From: Mucilaginibacter rubeus
Lineage (GTDB): Bacteria; Bacteroidota; Bacteroidia; Sphingobacteriales; Sphingobacteriaceae
NCBI RefSeq assembly: GCF_014643835.1
Contig: NZ_BMKD01000003.1
Coordinates: 682,001-746,000, forward strand
DNA length: 64,000 nucleotides
Direction of reading: 5' to 3'
Shown here one piece after another: positions 62,463 through 64,000 of this stretch. The notes beneath the pieces are model-generated. The model had not been told where the DNA came from. It made no database searches and saw only the letters and a list, made by a program, of their open reading frames with translations. Within the stretch, counting starts at the first letter, position 1. Each line of letters begins with the position of its first letter. Made by a program: the position numbers and the translations under genes.

Positions 62463-63692
62463 TTATAGTAGTGCGTTATTCCAGAAGGTAAGCTCGCTCA
62501 TATTGGTGTAGTTACCCTCGTTGTTTGAGTTGTGTTTGATCCTGATGCGGATGTAACGTACCGCCGGAGGATTAGGATCGAAGTTTACCTTTAATGGCGC
62601 GCTGCCGTCGTCGGTCCTTTTAATCTCTTTAAGCAGTTTCCAGCCTTTGGAAATAGATTCGGCAGTCCAGCCGGCATCATTAGCTTTCAGGGTAGTAGCA
62701 GCGTTGGTAATATCCGCAATGCCCCATACTTCAAAATCATCGGGGTTGTGACAACAGTTTCGGCCTGTTTCCTCAATGGCTACAAGGCCTTTGTAAACAG
62801 CTCCCATATCAAAGGTGATCACTACCGGTAACGGGCCATTGCCATCGCTATGGAAAATGTTAGGGAAGCCCTGCGGTCCTGTACTGCCGTCCCAAAGCCT
62901 GTCAATGTCTGTATCTCCCTCGTAAGGCTTAGCGTCATTGGCTAAATAAACTTTTTTGAACAGTTTTTTATCGCAAACAGCGACAGAATTAATGGTTGGG
63001 AAATCCTCATAGTTAGCCACATAAAAAGTATCCAGCGCATTTACCGTTGGTTTAAAGGCTGATAAGAACTGGATCCTGGTATCTGCCTTATAGTCTGCGA
63101 GTGTAACCGACATGCTATCGGCGCTAAGTTTTCCAAAACTTTCTTTACCGGCTTTATTGGTGTATTTTATGTTTGTGAACACATTATGGGTACTGGTATC
63201 AACTTTTAGGAAATTAAGGGTAAGCTTTCCATCGGCACTGATTCCATATGGATTGGTAACATTATACCCCCTGTTTGCTAAGCCCGATTGATAAATAGGC
63301 CCATAAACTCTTACATTGTTGATATCAAGCGGAATAGAGCGGTTGCCTTTGGCATCGTACGAGAAAACAGTGAACGAATAAATGTATTCGTTCAGGTTTG
63401 GTATAACAACCGTTAAACTATCCGACGTATTGTGGTTGGTGGAATTGTAAATGATTGAATCGGCCTTATTGTTCCAGTATATCACGTAACGGGTTATGCT
63501 GGGATCGGAGCTTGGGTTCCAGGTAAGGGCGGCACGTAAATTTCCGGGACGGGAGTGGGCATTGGTTACTGTGCCCGGATACTTAACTTCATGACCGTTT
63601 AAGTATGATTCAAACTGTGTGTCTTGCTTGCTGCAACCATACAACAGGTATCCAAGCAAACAGAAAGCAGCTATTCTGACAATATTTTTCAT
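62463..63692 (-). CDS. DUF4998/discoidin-type surface lipoprotein
   Basis: A 409-residue lipoprotein (MKNIVRIAAFCLLGYLLYGC, lipid on Cys20). The N-terminal half looks like a fibronectin/DUF4998 module (LRAALTWNPSSDPSITRYVI then YWNNKADSI). The C-terminal ~150 residues resemble an F5/8 type C (discoidin) carbohydrate-binding domain (CCHNPDDFEVWGIAD, VRYIRIRIKHN, MSELTFWNN). It probably binds the glycan at the surface for the fucosidases. Confidence 0.8.
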   Translation of the reverse strand: MKNIVRIAAFCLLGYLLYGCSKQDTQFESYLNGHEVKYPGTVTNAHSRPGNLRAALTWNPSSDPSITRYVIYWNNKADSIIYNSTNHNTSDSLTVVIPNLNEYIYSFTVFSYDAKGNRSIPLDINNVRVYGPIYQSGLANRGYNVTNPYGISADGKLTLNFLKVDTSTHNVFTNIKYTNKAGKESFGKLSADSMSVTLADYKADTRIQFLSAFKPTVNALDTFYVANYEDFPTINSVAVCDKKLFKKVYLANDAKPYEGDTDIDRLWDGSTGPQGFPNIFHSDGNGPLPVVITFDMGAVYKGLVAIEETGRNCCHNPDDFEVWGIADITNAATTLKANDAGWTAESISKGWKLLKEIKRTDDGSAPLKVNFDPNPPAVRYIRIRIKHNSNNEGNYTNMSELTFWNNALL

Positions 63693-63719
63693 GTTCGTTT
63701 AATCTAAATGAGTTAATGC

Positions 63720-64000
63720 CTATTGTGGGTTACCATAAATTGAAAGTTCCATCATGTGGGCAAAGTCGCCGTTTGACCATGTGTCATGCACCATGAAGCG
63801 GAAGTACTTAATAGGTGTTGAACCCGGAGGGATATTAAAGTTAACCCCGGCCGCGACAAAGTCAGCATCGGCAGCATTGGTGAAGCCAGGTGTAAGGCCC
63901 GATGGCGGGTTTGGATAATGGTAGTTACCGATATTAACCCAGTCGCCAACTACAGTTCCTACAGGAGCATAATCAGGGAGCCTTATATCCTGCGGTGCAT
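63720..64000 (-). CDS. Discoidin-like surface lipoprotein, C-terminal fragment cut by window edge
   Basis: A frame read on the minus strand from the window edge (64000) to TAG at 63720-63722 encodes 92 residues of a F5/8 type C/DUF5000-like C terminus: LPDYAPVGTVVGDWVNIGNY, YFRFMVHDTWSNGDFAHMME, then LSIYGNPQ. It resembles the end of the neighbouring lipoprotein. Its start, and presumably susC/susD, lie past the edge. A different minus-strand frame (63752-63949) is a shadow. Confidence 0.8.
   Translation of the reverse strand, partial: APQDIRLPDYAPVGTVVGDWVNIGNYHYPNPPSGLTPGFTNAADADFVAAGVNFNIPPGSTPIKYFRFMVHDTWSNGDFAHMMELSIYGNPQ

Noticed and set aside
63752-63949. Minus-strand open frame of 65 codons near the window end
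   Set aside because: A different minus-strand frame running to the window edge encodes a clear discoidin-like C terminus; this one is its shadow.

Overview
The window looks like a chromosomal segment of a member of the Bacteroidota, most likely a Sphingobacteriaceae soil or plant saprophyte of the Mucilaginibacter/Pedobacter type. This is an inference from gene content: SusC/SusD pairs, FecI/FecR-type sigma and anti-sigma factors, many secreted glycoside hydrolases, lipoproteins with Bacteroidota-style signal peptides, and several TAnnTTTG promoter elements with weak Shine-Dalgarno signals. I saw no rRNA, tRNA, CRISPR array, transposase or phage gene.

Layout. 72-6946 is mostly housekeeping: a YggS-type PLP protein; a GNAT, DUF3298-like lipoprotein and aspartokinase run; a convergent RelE-like toxin-antitoxin pair; a YitT membrane protein; a hotdog thioesterase; and FabH. 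7168-13509 holds small-molecule enzymes: an intradiol dioxygenase-like protein, a pirin-like cupin, an SDR, a nitrilase-family hydrolase, a zinc alcohol dehydrogenase, a RibD-C protein and an outer-membrane barrel. 13696-20989 is a tightly packed five-gene operon (SWIM zinc finger, DUF5691-like, MoxR-type AAA+ ATPase, DUF5682-like ChaN/TraB-type protein, CoxE-like VWA). It is the least explained system in the window.

21101-28370 has a GH39 enzyme, a PAP2 phosphatase, and a BlaI/BlaR1-like repressor-sensor pair. The BlaR1-like protein and the secreted protein encoded next to it share the same long seven-residue DQxQAxx repeat. An XAC2610-like protein and a Crp-family regulator follow. 28502-38446 has an aldo/keto reductase and then a polysaccharide utilisation locus: ECF sigma, FecR anti-sigma, SusC with an STN signalling domain, SusD and a GH43 arabinanase. 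The sigma/anti-sigma pair presumably senses transport through SusC and switches the locus on.

38984-50348 is a mixed region: CBS protein, DUF885, CAT-like acetyltransferase, PEP mutase/isocitrate lyase family, FabF, patatin, an unlisted 57-residue membrane protein, VOC proteins, a PAS histidine kinase overlapping a membrane-anchored LAS-type peptidase candidate, and a SnoaL-like secreted protein. 50471-55897 contains a propeller/Y_Y_Y sensor kinase, its NarL-type response regulator, and a VOC/AraC pair. A 17-base motif is shared by the promoter regions of the kinase and the VOC gene. 56449 to the window end (minus strand) is a second glycan locus: alpha-galactosidase-like, GH95 and GH29 alpha-L-fucosidases, and two discoidin-type surface lipoproteins, the last one cut by the window edge. 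Its SusC/SusD pair, if any, would lie beyond 64000.

Intergenic DNA is rich in palindromes and dispersed repeats (771-1157, 5913, 36795, 40846, 41614, 54165), which probably represent genome-wide REP/MITE-like families.
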